This document shows positions 25,104 through 34,401 of a stretch of DNA of 64,000 nt, in pieces. Both the position numbers and the translations under genes were made by a program. The stretch comes from Pigmentiphaga aceris (lineage in GTDB: Bacteria; Pseudomonadota; Gammaproteobacteria; Burkholderiales; Burkholderiaceae_B). The notes beneath the pieces were generated by a model that ran no database searches, was not told where the DNA came from, and was given only the letters and a program-made list of their open reading frames with translations. Within the stretch, counting starts at the first letter, position 1, and every line of letters begins with the position of its first letter. Where the stretch lies: assembly GCF_008119665.1 (NCBI RefSeq), contig NZ_CP043046.1, positions 4,340,001 to 4,404,000 of the forward strand, given 5' to 3'.

Positions 25104-26750
25104 TTATGCGCGCCCTGCTTTGGCCCCGCGTGCAAATTTTTCATCTCGCGGAGTTTGGCCGCTTTTCAGCTTGCGCCCCAGGCGTCGCCAGCCAATCACA
25201 ACGCTGGTCAGACTCAGCACCGCGCCACCCAGGCTGAGCACCACCATCAGCACGTCCCAGATGGGTCTGCGTTCCAGCAAAGGGAGCCAATCCCAGCTGT
25301 GCAGCATGGCAAACAGCCAGCGGCTGGTGCGGCGATGGCTGTCGCTGCGGTCCAGCACTGCGCCGGTGTGCGGGTCAAGATGCACCCACGTGCCAACCTT
25401 GTCGTCGAACACCACCCGCCATATCGGCAGCGGTTTATAGCCGCCGCCCATCATGGCGCTTTCCACTCGTGCGTAGTAGTACAGGTCGTAGGCGGTCAGC
25501 ACCTCAACCCGGGCCACAGGTGCGGCAACCAGTTTTGCAGCGGCCGATTTCAGTCGCTCGGGGTCGATGTTGATGGCTTGCCCGGAGCCGGCGTCCAGCA
25601 CGACAGGCTTACCCCCTGCATGACGCGCCAGGACCAGCGATTGGCCTGCCACCTGCACCCAGCGCAGTTCCCGCACGTTGCCATGTGCGGCGAGCAGCAG
25701 GTTGGCGGGCGTGGCGTCTGTGGCGCTGGGCAGCAAGGGGCTGCCATTCATGTCGGCCATTTTCAAGGCAGGTGCACCGGCATCGAAGATTCGCCACGGG
25801 TTCATGGACATCAAGCCGCTGAACATCCACGTCAGCGTAATGGCCGCGAACAGCAAACCACTGATGTGATGCCAGCGCATCATGCCGCTTGGATATGGCG
25901 AGCGCGACCCGCTTTTATAGCGCCGGGTGAAGCGCCACCGCATGATGCCGACTATGGTGCCGGTCAGGATCACAGCAATCCCGACGATCGACAGCCAGTT
26001 GACGATGTCGGTCCAGTAGGCGTTCAAGGCTCCGCCCCGGAAGGGATAGAGCCAGTGAATCCACGCCCCTGCATAGTTCCACAAGCGTTCTGCTCTTGGC
26101 GCATCGCGGACTACTTCGCCTGTGCTGCCAGAGATGTACAGCAAGGTGGATGCGGCGTCGTCAAGCTGCACCCGGTGCAAGGGCCGATGCGCATCCAGTC
26201 CACGCGAGTGGGTGAAGGCATCTTCGTCGATGGTGTCCACGTAGGTTGTTGATACACCGTCTGACGCAAATGCAGCGGCGCTGGCCAATGCCAGCGTCGG
26301 TGTGACCTGGCCCAGCACGACACCTGTGTTGGCATCGATCACGACCGTCTTGGCAGGCCGTGCGCGACGCGGTGGCGGTGCGGCAGCCACCGCAGACGCC
26401 GCAGCAGATTGCGTGGCCGAGGCGGACGCAGCATCCGCCGCCGGGGCCGTCTGCCGCGACGACTCAACTGCTGCCGGCACAGCCAGATAAACCGCCCTTC
26501 CCCCACTGGCGACGGCCAGCCGCAAGTCCTGCAACGGCCCTGTGATGCCCGCGGCATCAAGCGCCTGCCGAGGACTCAAGGCCACGTCACGCAACACCGG
26601 AAGCTGCGCAAGACGTTCGCGTTCCGTGAGCTTCGGGTAGCCGACATACATCATCACCACGCCAGACACGAACCACATGGCGAAGAACACGCCCAGCGCA
26701 ATGCCCAGCCACCGATGGATCAGAAACAGCCAACGTTTTGCGCGTTGCAT
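25104..26750 (-). CDS. PepSY-domain inner-membrane protein
   Basis: 548 aa with the family pattern of iron-regulated PepSY proteins. It has an N-terminal helix (RWLFLIHRWLGIALGVFFAMWFVSG, split at the HRW motif), a periplasmic part with an Ala/Pro-rich insert near 110-135, and paired TM helices (LSIVGIAVILTGTIVGIM and GLLFAAITLTWMFSGLM). A C-terminal helix GGAVLSLTSVVIGWRRLGRKL precedes the cytoplasmic tail. Conserved His residues in the helices suggest haem or electron transfer, possibly ferric-siderophore reduction by family analogy. It lies 10 nt behind the TonB receptor gene and is surely in the same operon. Confidence 0.9.
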   Translation of the reverse strand: MQRAKRWLFLIHRWLGIALGVFFAMWFVSGVVMMYVGYPKLTERERLAQLPVLRDVALSPRQALDAAGITGPLQDLRLAVASGGRAVYLAVPAAVESSRQTAPAADAASASATQSAAASAVAAAPPPRRARPAKTVVIDANTGVVLGQVTPTLALASAAAFASDGVSTTYVDTIDEDAFTHSRGLDAHRPLHRVQLDDAASTLLYISGSTGEVVRDAPRAERLWNYAGAWIHWLYPFRGGALNAYWTDIVNWLSIVGIAVILTGTIVGIMRWRFTRRYKSGSRSPYPSGMMRWHHISGLLFAAITLTWMFSGLMSMNPWRIFDAGAPALKMADMNGSPLLPSATDATPANLLLAAHGNVRELRWVQVAGQSLVLARHAGGKPVVLDAGSGQAINIDPERLKSAAAKLVAAPVARVEVLTAYDLYYYARVESAMMGGGYKPLPIWRVVFDDKVGTWVHLDPHTGAVLDRSDSHRRTSRWLFAMLHSWDWLPLLERRPIWDVLMVVLSLGGAVLSLTSVVIGWRRLGRKLKSGQTPRDEKFARGAKAGRA

Positions 26751-26760
26751 ATGCGGCGGC

Positions 26761-28956
26761 CTAGAACGCGACGCGCAGCGTCAGGTCGGCCGTGCGCGGG
26801 GCACCCAGATACGCCATGCCACTGACCACATTCGCCGCATACACCTTGTCGGTCAGGTTGCGGATGCGTGCTGTCAACGTCATGGAACGGTCAATGCGCC
26901 AGCCCAGGCCGACATCCACCAATGTGTAAGACGGCCAGTATTGGGTATTGGCACCATCGGCATACGCTTTTCCCACGTGACGCAAACCCAGCGTGGCCTG
27001 CCATGCAGGCGTGAACGCATACGACAACCACAGATTGCCGACGACGGCAGGCGTGTTGGTCGGCCGTTTGCCGGCCAGCGATACACCGGCTTGCTGGAAG
27101 GTTTCGTACTGCGCATCAACATAGGTCAGGTTGCCCTGCACCGACCAACGTGGCGCAGGTTGCAAGCCCACGGCCAGTTCAACGCCTTGCGCGGACTGTT
27201 CGCCCACCAGCGCGGTCAAGGCGCTGTTGTTCGGGTCTTGCGTGGCAATGTTCTTGCGGGTGATGCGGTAAGCCGAGAGCGTCGCCGTGCCCTTGTTTTC
27301 CCAGAAGTCGAGCTTGGCACCGACTTCCGCCTGGCGGCCGGTGGTCAGTTCGCTGTTGTTCATCACATCAGCAAAACTCGCGGTGGACAAGACGCCCGAC
27401 GGGGGATCTGCTGCCGTGGCGTACTGGGCATAGACACTGGCGTTCTGCGTCGCGTCCCACACCAAGCCGATGCGGCCCGTGGTGGGTGAATAACTACGCG
27501 AATAGCTGGCCGGGCTGGCGGCTGTCACAGCACGACGGTTGGTCAGGTCCAGATCGATGCGCTCGTGACGCAGCGCGGTGATCAGGTTCAGGCTGGGCAG
27601 CAAGGCCGTGCGGTTTTCCAGGTAGGCCGCAGCCGTGGTGATCTTGTTATTGCGGTCGGGCACGAAACCGGGGCGCATTCCCGGCACGTCAAAGAAATTC
27701 TCGGTGCCGAAGTTGTACGGGTTCACGGTGCTGACCACGGCTGGCAAGCTGTTCGGGAACCGCGTCTGTTTGTTGACGCTGTAGTCCACCCCAAACGACC
27801 AGTCGCTTTTCAAGCCACCCAGCGTGCCGCGATACAGGCCTTCCACCCTGTTGCCTATCAGGTGTTGGTCGTGGCGTTGCAGCAAGGCGGCTGAGCGAAT
27901 GACTGCGGTATTGGACGCGTTGTAGCGGTAGGTCTCCACGTTGCGGTAGTCACGCAAGGCGTCGTAGACGTACAGCGTGTTCTTGAAGGACAGCGCACTG
28001 GACGCCTTCCAGTCGGTAACGGACCGCAGCCATTGCACGCGCTGCTGGTAGACGCCATCGGCACTGTTGTAGTTCTTGTCTCGAATGCCTTCGTCTATCC
28101 GCATGCGACCAACTGCTGGGTTCAGCGTTGGCGTGCCCCAATAAGGACGGTCAACATCTTCGTCCTGGAATTCATAGGCCAAGGTGTGCGACAACCCACT
28201 GCCCAGGTCTGACAGCAACGAGGCCGCCACCTGGGTCGAACGCCTGCCGGTGCCATCTGTCCAGCTGTCTGCGTCGCGGTGGTTCACGTCCAGCCGGGCG
28301 TAGTGGTCCCCTGCCCCGCTGCCATCGCCTGCGATGCGCCGATTGATGCCGAACGAGGTTTCCTTCAGACCATACGAGCCCAGTCGCACCTGGGCTTCAC
28401 CAAAGTTCTGCCGCTCGGCGACCTTGGTGATGTAGTTGATCGAACCACCCACCGCACCCGATCCGAACAGGAAACTGGACGGTCCACCGATGGCTTCCAC
28501 GCGGTCGTAGATCCAGCTGTCCACCGGGCGCGCGGCAATCGAATACTGCACGTTCACGCCGTTGAACAACTGACTGATCGAGTTGCTGGAAAAGCCTCGG
28601 TAGAACACGCCGACCGACCCCGGGGCATCGTGGGCAGTCACGCCAGGGATGCTGCGCAAGATGTCCTGGGTGTTCTGCGCACCGCGGGCGTCGATGGTGG
28701 CGCGGTTGACCACCGTGACGGTGGCAGGGGTTTCGCGCGGCGTCAGACCCAGGCGGCTGCCGGTATCGGAAGGGGTGTCCAGATCGAGCCGTCCGTTGAC
28801 GACGGGGCTGGTGTCAACGACGTCGATCTGCGGCAGTTGCGACGCAGTGGTCTGGGCATGAAGGGGGGAAACAGCAAGCAGAACAACAGGGAAAAGCGCG
28901 CAGCCAAGCGCCGCGCGACGCGCCGCAATGGCAGCGTCGTGGGAAATTCCAGACAT
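26761..28956 (-). CDS. TonB-dependent outer-membrane receptor
   Basis: 731 aa. Signal peptide (ALGCALFPVVLLAVSPLHA), then a plug domain with TPRETPATVTVVNRATI, the siderophore-receptor type plug segment VRFxG equivalent GVFYRGFSSNS, and GPSSFLFGSGAVGGSINYITK. A 22-strand barrel follows, ending in TADLTLRVAF with the terminal Phe. ATG 28956 has GAGG 8 nt before it. Downstream is the PepSY protein and upstream a DUF2946 gene, a neighbourhood also seen around copper receptors, so iron-siderophore or copper uptake cannot be separated by sequence. Confidence 0.92.
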   Translation of the reverse strand: MSGISHDAAIAARRAALGCALFPVVLLAVSPLHAQTTASQLPQIDVVDTSPVVNGRLDLDTPSDTGSRLGLTPRETPATVTVVNRATIDARGAQNTQDILRSIPGVTAHDAPGSVGVFYRGFSSNSISQLFNGVNVQYSIAARPVDSWIYDRVEAIGGPSSFLFGSGAVGGSINYITKVAERQNFGEAQVRLGSYGLKETSFGINRRIAGDGSGAGDHYARLDVNHRDADSWTDGTGRRSTQVAASLLSDLGSGLSHTLAYEFQDEDVDRPYWGTPTLNPAVGRMRIDEGIRDKNYNSADGVYQQRVQWLRSVTDWKASSALSFKNTLYVYDALRDYRNVETYRYNASNTAVIRSAALLQRHDQHLIGNRVEGLYRGTLGGLKSDWSFGVDYSVNKQTRFPNSLPAVVSTVNPYNFGTENFFDVPGMRPGFVPDRNNKITTAAAYLENRTALLPSLNLITALRHERIDLDLTNRRAVTAASPASYSRSYSPTTGRIGLVWDATQNASVYAQYATAADPPSGVLSTASFADVMNNSELTTGRQAEVGAKLDFWENKGTATLSAYRITRKNIATQDPNNSALTALVGEQSAQGVELAVGLQPAPRWSVQGNLTYVDAQYETFQQAGVSLAGKRPTNTPAVVGNLWLSYAFTPAWQATLGLRHVGKAYADGANTQYWPSYTLVDVGLGWRIDRSMTLTARIRNLTDKVYAANVVSGMAYLGAPRTADLTLRVAF

Positions 28957-29013
28957 GAAAAAAACCTCGGGATGTATGTAGCGACCGGCCCGTTCAGGAC
29001 CGGAACAAAACCA

Positions 29014-29526
29014 TCAACCGAGGTGGGCAGGCGGCGCGCGTGAGCCCAGCGGCGGGCCTTGCGCAGTGATTGGCGACGGGCCGACATAGACAGCAACCGG
29101 CACGTCGCTGGTGGCAAGCGACGCCACGTGCAGCACGATGTCGGCGGTCGGCAACATGGCTTGCGAGGTGGCCATACAGAACGGACAGTTCTGCATGGAC
29201 ATGCCCTGATCGTCCTGCGTACTGGCAGCATCGGCCTGCGCATGACTGTCGCCGATGTCCAGCACAAAGGCGGTTTCCACGCCTGCGGGATTGCACAGCA
29301 TCAGCACAACCTGATTGCCGTGATGCGCATCCATGCCAGGCATGAAGCCCATGGGCATCAGCGCCCGCAATACGAACGCCAGCAGCGCCAGTCCAAGCAG
29401 ATACTGCCGGACAGCGTAAGCAGGACGAGGTGTGCGCAACCAGGCGCGGATCGGCGACATGCGCAGGATTCTATCTGCAAGCACGCGCACACGCCTCGAA
29501 CTCCGGGAAATAAACAAAGCGCTCAC
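29014..29526 (-). CDS. DUF2946-family membrane-anchored protein
   Basis: 170 aa from a GTG at 29526 that overlaps the symporter stop (GTGA). A shorter start at ATG 29460 would give MSPIRAWLRT. One N-terminal TM helix (QYLLGLALLAFVLRALMP) precedes a periplasmic part with MGFMPGMDAHHGNQ, many Met and His residues, and a CPFC pair. Such Met/His/Cys content fits metal binding, and DUF2946 genes are often near copper transport genes. It lies 57 bp upstream of the TonB receptor on the same strand. Confidence 0.75.
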   Translation of the reverse strand: MSALFISRSSRRVRVLADRILRMSPIRAWLRTPRPAYAVRQYLLGLALLAFVLRALMPMGFMPGMDAHHGNQVVLMLCNPAGVETAFVLDIGDSHAQADAASTQDDQGMSMQNCPFCMATSQAMLPTADIVLHVASLATSDVPVAVYVGPSPITAQGPPLGSRAPPAHLG

Positions 29527-31622
29527 TCCCCTTTCTGATCGGGATCAAGCACAGCCGGACGAGGCAGTGAGGGCACGCGGATGAAATCCACCAGGGCGCG
29601 TGTGGCGGCATCGGGCGGACGGGTCAGCAGCGACACGATGATCACCGCTGCAAATGCTGCGGGCACACCGAAGACCCCCGCCGATAAAGGCTGGATATCC
29701 CACAGCAGGCGCACCGGCTGGCTGCGGGGAATCTGCAACAGCAGTTCCCGCAGCGGCGGGTGGGTGGCCACCATGTAGGCGAAGGTCACGCCCAAACCAC
29801 ACACGAAACCGGCGACTGCCCCCCACTTGTTGGCGCGCTTCCAGAAGATGCCCAGCACCAGCACCGGGAAGAAGGTCGAGGCCGCAAACGAAAACGCGGC
29901 CGTGACCGTGAACAGGATGTCGGCAGGTTTGCGCGCCGCCACGTAGGCAGCAGCCAGCGCGACGATCAGCAACAGCAGTTTCGACACCATCACCCGCCGA
30001 CCGGGCGATGCCAGCGGCGAAATCACCTTGTGATAGGTGTCGTGCGACAAGGCGTTCGATATAGTCAGCAACAGGCCATCTGCTGTGGACAAGGCGGCCG
30101 CCAGCCCGCCCGCGGCCACCAGCCCGGAAATCACATAGGGCAAGCCGCCGATTTCCGGCATGGCCAACACCACGATGTCGGCACCAATGCCGATCTCGGC
30201 CAGTTGCACCAGGCCGTCACGGTTCACGTCGGTGATCGACAGCAGGCTCGCATCGACGGAATTCCACGCACTGACCCAGGCCGGCAGTCGCATGAACTCC
30301 GACCCAACCACCACGTTGTACATGTCGTACTTCACCAGCACGGCAAGCGCCGGAGCCGTGAAGTACAGCAGGCAGATGAAGAACAGCGACCACACCACCG
30401 AGCGCCGCGCCTCGCGCACCGAGGGCGTCGTGTAGTAGCGCACCAGGATATGCGGCAGCCCCGCCGTTCCCAGCGTCAGGCAGAACACCAGCGCCAGGAA
30501 ATTGCGCCGCAGCGTGTCGCTGCCTGCCTCGTCTGCCGCCGGAAACGGTTCGGCATGCGGCAGTGGCGGACCTGCACGCGCTTCGAACGCGGCCCGCTCT
30601 TCGGTCCAACGCACCCGCGCCTGCTCGGGGCTTGCGGGGTAGGTATTGAGTTCACGTTCAGCCGCCTTGATATCGGCCAGGGGGGCGTTGCTCTGGTTGT
30701 ACTGCTGCAAAGTCTTTTGCAGCGCCACCTTTTCGCTGACCCAGGAACCGGGCAGGCGCGACAGCCGGTCGCCCAGCACATCGGCGTTGTGCTGATAGAT
30801 GCGGCGCACTTCCAGTTCGGCCGGATCGTTCGCCAGTTGCTTCTCGCGTTCGCTGACCTGTTCCAGCACCGACCCGTAGACCAACTGGGGCACCGGGATG
30901 CCGGTATGTTTGACCGACAGCCAGATCACCGGGATCAGGTAGGCAATCATCAACACGATGTACTGCGCCACCTGCGTCCAGGTGATCGCGCGCATGCCGC
31001 CCAGGAACGAGCAGACCAGCATGCCACCCAGGCCGATGAAAATGCCAAGCTCGAAGGCCACGCCCGTCATGCGGGTGGCGATCAGCCCCACGCCGTAGAC
31101 CTGGGCAACCAGATAGGTGAAGGAACAGACCAGTGCGCACAGCACGCCCAACAGACGAGGCAGATTGCCGCCGTAGCGCGCGCCCAGAAAATCGGGAATG
31201 GTGTACTGGCCGAACTTGCGCAGGTAAGGCGCGAGCAGCAAGGCCACCAGACAGTAGCCGCCCGTCCAGCCCATGACATAGGCCAAGCCGCCGTAACCGC
31301 TTAGATACAGCGTGCCGGCCAGGCTCAGGAAAGACGCGGCCGACATCCAGTCGGCACCGACGGCCATGCCGTTGAAGATGGCGGGAACGCGACGCCCGGC
31401 TACGTAGTATTCGGCGGCATCCGAAGTACGGCTCATGATGCCGATACCGGCATACAGGCTGACCGTTGCCAGCAGGAAGATGTAGCCGATCCAGTCGCGC
31501 GGCAGACCGAAGCGTTCCATGATCGCCAGCAGGCCTACGAACACCAGAACGCTCAGCGCAAACCACAGGTAAACGCGCTTGAGCGACGCTTCGAACGCGC
31601 GTTGTGTCGCGCCGCCCGCCAT
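29523..31622 (-). CDS. Sodium:solute symporter (VC_2705 / ActP-like)
   Basis: 699 aa SSS-family transporter, longer than ordinary ActP (about 550). Motifs are GRRVPAIFNGMAVGADWMSAASFL and GGLAAALSTADGLLLTISNALSHD (given as GGLAAALSTADG then LLLTISNALSHD). The extra length is a hydrophilic, partly coiled-coil insertion at about residues 250-370 (EREKQLANDPAELEVRRIY onward). This is known from the VC_2705 subfamily, which pairs with a DUF4212 protein. That partner gene is immediately upstream with abutting reading frames. The substrate is likely a small carboxylate such as acetate (inference). Confidence 0.9.
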   Translation of the reverse strand: MAGGATQRAFEASLKRVYLWFALSVLVFVGLLAIMERFGLPRDWIGYIFLLATVSLYAGIGIMSRTSDAAEYYVAGRRVPAIFNGMAVGADWMSAASFLSLAGTLYLSGYGGLAYVMGWTGGYCLVALLLAPYLRKFGQYTIPDFLGARYGGNLPRLLGVLCALVCSFTYLVAQVYGVGLIATRMTGVAFELGIFIGLGGMLVCSFLGGMRAITWTQVAQYIVLMIAYLIPVIWLSVKHTGIPVPQLVYGSVLEQVSEREKQLANDPAELEVRRIYQHNADVLGDRLSRLPGSWVSEKVALQKTLQQYNQSNAPLADIKAAERELNTYPASPEQARVRWTEERAAFEARAGPPLPHAEPFPAADEAGSDTLRRNFLALVFCLTLGTAGLPHILVRYYTTPSVREARRSVVWSLFFICLLYFTAPALAVLVKYDMYNVVVGSEFMRLPAWVSAWNSVDASLLSITDVNRDGLVQLAEIGIGADIVVLAMPEIGGLPYVISGLVAAGGLAAALSTADGLLLTISNALSHDTYHKVISPLASPGRRVMVSKLLLLIVALAAAYVAARKPADILFTVTAAFSFAASTFFPVLVLGIFWKRANKWGAVAGFVCGLGVTFAYMVATHPPLRELLLQIPRSQPVRLLWDIQPLSAGVFGVPAAFAAVIIVSLLTRPPDAATRALVDFIRVPSLPRPAVLDPDQKGE

Positions 31623-31891
31623 CAGTCTTCCTCTTCCGCGACACCATCACGCAGGTCCATGGCTTCCATCCGGCGGGCGTACCACCAGACGATCGCGACA
31701 TAGACAAAAAGCGCACCCTGGGCTGCCACCCAGAATGAGAAGGGCCAGCCGAAGAAGGAAAACTGAAGGGATCGTGCGAAGAAACTGATGCCGAAACTGA
31801 CTGCAGCGCCTGCGGCGAGCAAGATGAGAATCAGGCGTAGATGACGGCGCCAGTGCGCGCGCAAGTCGGGGTACGACACGGCAGGCGGCAT
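31622..31891 (-). CDS. DUF4212 small membrane partner of the symporter
   Basis: 89 aa from ATG 31891 (MPPAVSYPDLRAHWRRHLRL). The frame is open up to 32137, and ATG 31990 would add about 33 residues without obvious function. Two TM helices are seen (LILILLAAGAAVSFGISFFA and FWVAAQGALFVYVAIVWWYA), with the characteristic WPFSFWVAAQG. The stop overlaps the symporter start. Known family members form a complex with VC_2705-type symporters. Confidence 0.85.
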   Translation of the reverse strand: MPPAVSYPDLRAHWRRHLRLILILLAAGAAVSFGISFFARSLQFSFFGWPFSFWVAAQGALFVYVAIVWWYARRMEAMDLRDGVAEEED

Positions 31892-32261
31892 GGGGGTGGG
31901 CGTCTGGACAAACGACGGGTCGAGGTTTGAAACACTCGGCCGCGTTTGATGGGTGCCTTGAGTCTGAACGCCTGTCTCTGGATGGAACATCGCAGGACCG
32001 GATTCAGCGCTTATTTGCCGGCGGCCGGCACTCTGTGTTGCCAGGCCGCCTGCAGTTTGTTCTTCTGTGCCAGCAAGGTAGATGTCTCCTCCACCTGCAT
32101 GGCCGGTATTTTGCATAAGGTTAAACCATTGTGACATCCGGAATCACCCTGATCGTTCAAAACAATGAGAACAGATAGACACAAAACCTGAAACAATTAT
32201 TGAGAACAATTCTCAATCACTCTACCATTTGGCGTCTTCAACTCGCCGTCAGGTAGCTGTC
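31892..32261. promoter_or_regulatory. Divergent intergenic region with Fur box
   Basis: A 370-bp region between the DUF4212 gene (leftward) and the siderophore operon (rightward). Part may code for the N-terminus of DUF4212. The palindrome ATTGAGAACAATTCTCAAT at 32199-32217 (8-bp arms, 3-nt centre) is a Fur-box-like operator, 45 bp before the receptor start. The surrounding AT-rich sequence presumably holds the promoter. Confidence 0.8.
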
Positions 32262-34382
32262 ATGATGAAGCGTTTGACCTCCCGCGCGCGTACCCGCACC
32301 CTGCCACTACTGGCCATTGCCGTTCCGCTCCCTTTCACCGTCTACGCCCAGGAGCCGGCCCAACTGGAGACCGTGGTCGTGTCGGCAACACGGTCCAATA
32401 TCACTACCGACAAGTCACCACAGACGGTGCAGGTGATCACGCAGGAACAGATCGAACAGCAACTGTCGATTTCCACCAATGCGTCAGACGTGCTCAGCAA
32501 CCTGATTCCATCGTATACGCCCAGCCGGGGCAAGCTCACAGGCAGCGGCGAGACATTGCGAGGCCGCACCCCCCTGATTCTGATCGACGGCGTGCCGCAG
32601 TCCAACCCGATTCGCCCTACCGGCCGTGAAGTCCACACGATTGACTACAGCATGCTGGAACGCATCGAGGTGATCCAGGGTGCCAACGCGGTGAACGGCC
32701 TGGGTGCAACAGGCGGTGTCATCAACCTGGTGACCAAGCGCCCGGAAGACGGGACGCTGAACCAGCATATCGACGTGCAGATGACCATGCCCACCGAGCG
32801 CGTGGACGGCGATGGCCTGAGCTTGCGCACCACCTACGGCCTGAATGGCCGACAAGGCGCATGGGACTACCTGCTGTCCTTGAGCTACGACGATCAGGGT
32901 ACGTATCGCGACGCCAAGGGCCGCTTGATCGGCGTGGACAACACGCAGGGCGACATGATGGATTCGCGCAGCTACGACGTGCTGGCCAAGCTGGGCTACC
33001 AGATCGACGGCAAGCAGCGTCTGCAGATGTCGGTGAACCGCTATCGCATCAAGAACAACGCTGACTACCTGAGCGTGACGGGCAATCGCCAGTTGGGCAT
33101 TCCGACCACCTCACGCGAAGGCACGCCGCCCGGTTCGGCACCACGGAACGACGTGTGGACATCGAGCGTGAATTACCAGAATACCGACTTCGCGGGCATG
33201 GAATTGTCGGTAATGGCGTTCAATCAGGAATTCGAGGGTCTGTTCGGGGCCACCAACACGGCTACGTTCCAGGACGTGCGTTTCGCACCGCTCGGCACCT
33301 TGTACGACCAGAGCCGCTCAGTGGCATCGAAGTACGGCAGCAAAGTGACCTTGACCAAGTCGGACCTGATGGACCGCCGCCTGAAGCTGACAGGCGGCTT
33401 CGATACCTTGTTCGACAAGGGCAAGCAGGATTTGTACGGCACGGGCCGCACGTATGTGCCTGAATCCAAGTACAACAACCTGTCATTGTTCGGTCAGGCC
33501 GAATTCCAGTTGACCGATGCGCTGACCGTGCACGGCGGTGTGCGCCGCGAAGATGCTGAACTGAAGGTCGGCAGCTACCGCACCCTGGCTGCGAACAACG
33601 GCGTGCTGGTGGAAGGCGGCAAGATCGATTTCAAGGACACGGTCTATAACGCAGGCCTGGTGTACACGCCGGTGAAGGGCCTGAGCCTGTTCGGCAGCTA
33701 TTCCGAAGGCTTTGGCATTCCTGACGTGGGCCGCACGCTGCGGTCGATCAACCAGCCGGGCCAGCGCATCGACAATCTGTCGGCGCTGCAGCCGATCATC
33801 ACGGAAAGCAAGGAAGTCGGCGTGCGTGGGGCGCAGGGTGCGTTCGATGGCAGCCTGAGCTACTTCCAGTCGGACTCTGACCTGGGGGCCCGGGTAACCT
33901 CTGTGGGTGGCGTGTTCCTCACCGCACGTGAGAAGACGCGCATTCAGGGCGTGGATGCCTCGGTTGGCTTCAAGATCAACCCGCAGCACAAGGTGAAGCT
34001 GTCGTATGTGCATACGCGTGGCCGCTATGACAGTGACGAGAACGGCAGCCTGGATGCCAAGCTCGACGGCTTGAACGTGTCTCCAGACCGCGTGGTGGCA
34101 AGCTGGTCGGCGGACTGGTCGCGTGAAGTGTCCACCTACGTGCAAGTACAACACGCCTTCACCCGCAGCTTCGACGAATCGGCCAAGCATTTCAGTGGCT
34201 ACACCCTGGTCGATGCCGCGCTGCGTTACCAACTGCCCAAGGGCGAACTCAAGTTCGCCATTGCCAACTTGTTCAACGAGGACTACATCACGTACTACTC
34301 GCAAAGCGCACTGGTCGAACCCGATCGTTATTTCGCAGGCCGCGGCCGCACCCTGACGATTGGCTACTCGCTGTACTTCTAA
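32262..34382 (+). CDS. TonB-dependent siderophore receptor
   Basis: 706 aa from ATG 32262 (AGGTAG upstream); an in-frame upstream extension to 32229 is unlikely. The signal peptide is LLAIAVPLPFTVYAQ. The TonB box region ETVVVSATRSN is followed by the plug (LRGRTPLILIDGVPQ, IEVIQGANAVNGLGATGGVINLVTK in two parts), then the barrel, with NLFNEDYITYYSQS and the end TLTIGYSLYF. It opens a six-gene ferric-siderophore operon under the Fur-box-like palindrome at 32199. The type of siderophore is not visible. Confidence 0.93.
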   Translation: MMKRLTSRARTRTLPLLAIAVPLPFTVYAQEPAQLETVVVSATRSNITTDKSPQTVQVITQEQIEQQLSISTNASDVLSNLIPSYTPSRGKLTGSGETLRGRTPLILIDGVPQSNPIRPTGREVHTIDYSMLERIEVIQGANAVNGLGATGGVINLVTKRPEDGTLNQHIDVQMTMPTERVDGDGLSLRTTYGLNGRQGAWDYLLSLSYDDQGTYRDAKGRLIGVDNTQGDMMDSRSYDVLAKLGYQIDGKQRLQMSVNRYRIKNNADYLSVTGNRQLGIPTTSREGTPPGSAPRNDVWTSSVNYQNTDFAGMELSVMAFNQEFEGLFGATNTATFQDVRFAPLGTLYDQSRSVASKYGSKVTLTKSDLMDRRLKLTGGFDTLFDKGKQDLYGTGRTYVPESKYNNLSLFGQAEFQLTDALTVHGGVRREDAELKVGSYRTLAANNGVLVEGGKIDFKDTVYNAGLVYTPVKGLSLFGSYSEGFGIPDVGRTLRSINQPGQRIDNLSALQPIITESKEVGVRGAQGAFDGSLSYFQSDSDLGARVTSVGGVFLTAREKTRIQGVDASVGFKINPQHKVKLSYVHTRGRYDSDENGSLDAKLDGLNVSPDRVVASWSADWSREVSTYVQVQHAFTRSFDESAKHFSGYTLVDAALRYQLPKGELKFAIANLFNEDYITYYSQSALVEPDRYFAGRGRTLTIGYSLYF

Positions 34383-34401
34383 GGGACTGACTGCGCGTGC
34401 C

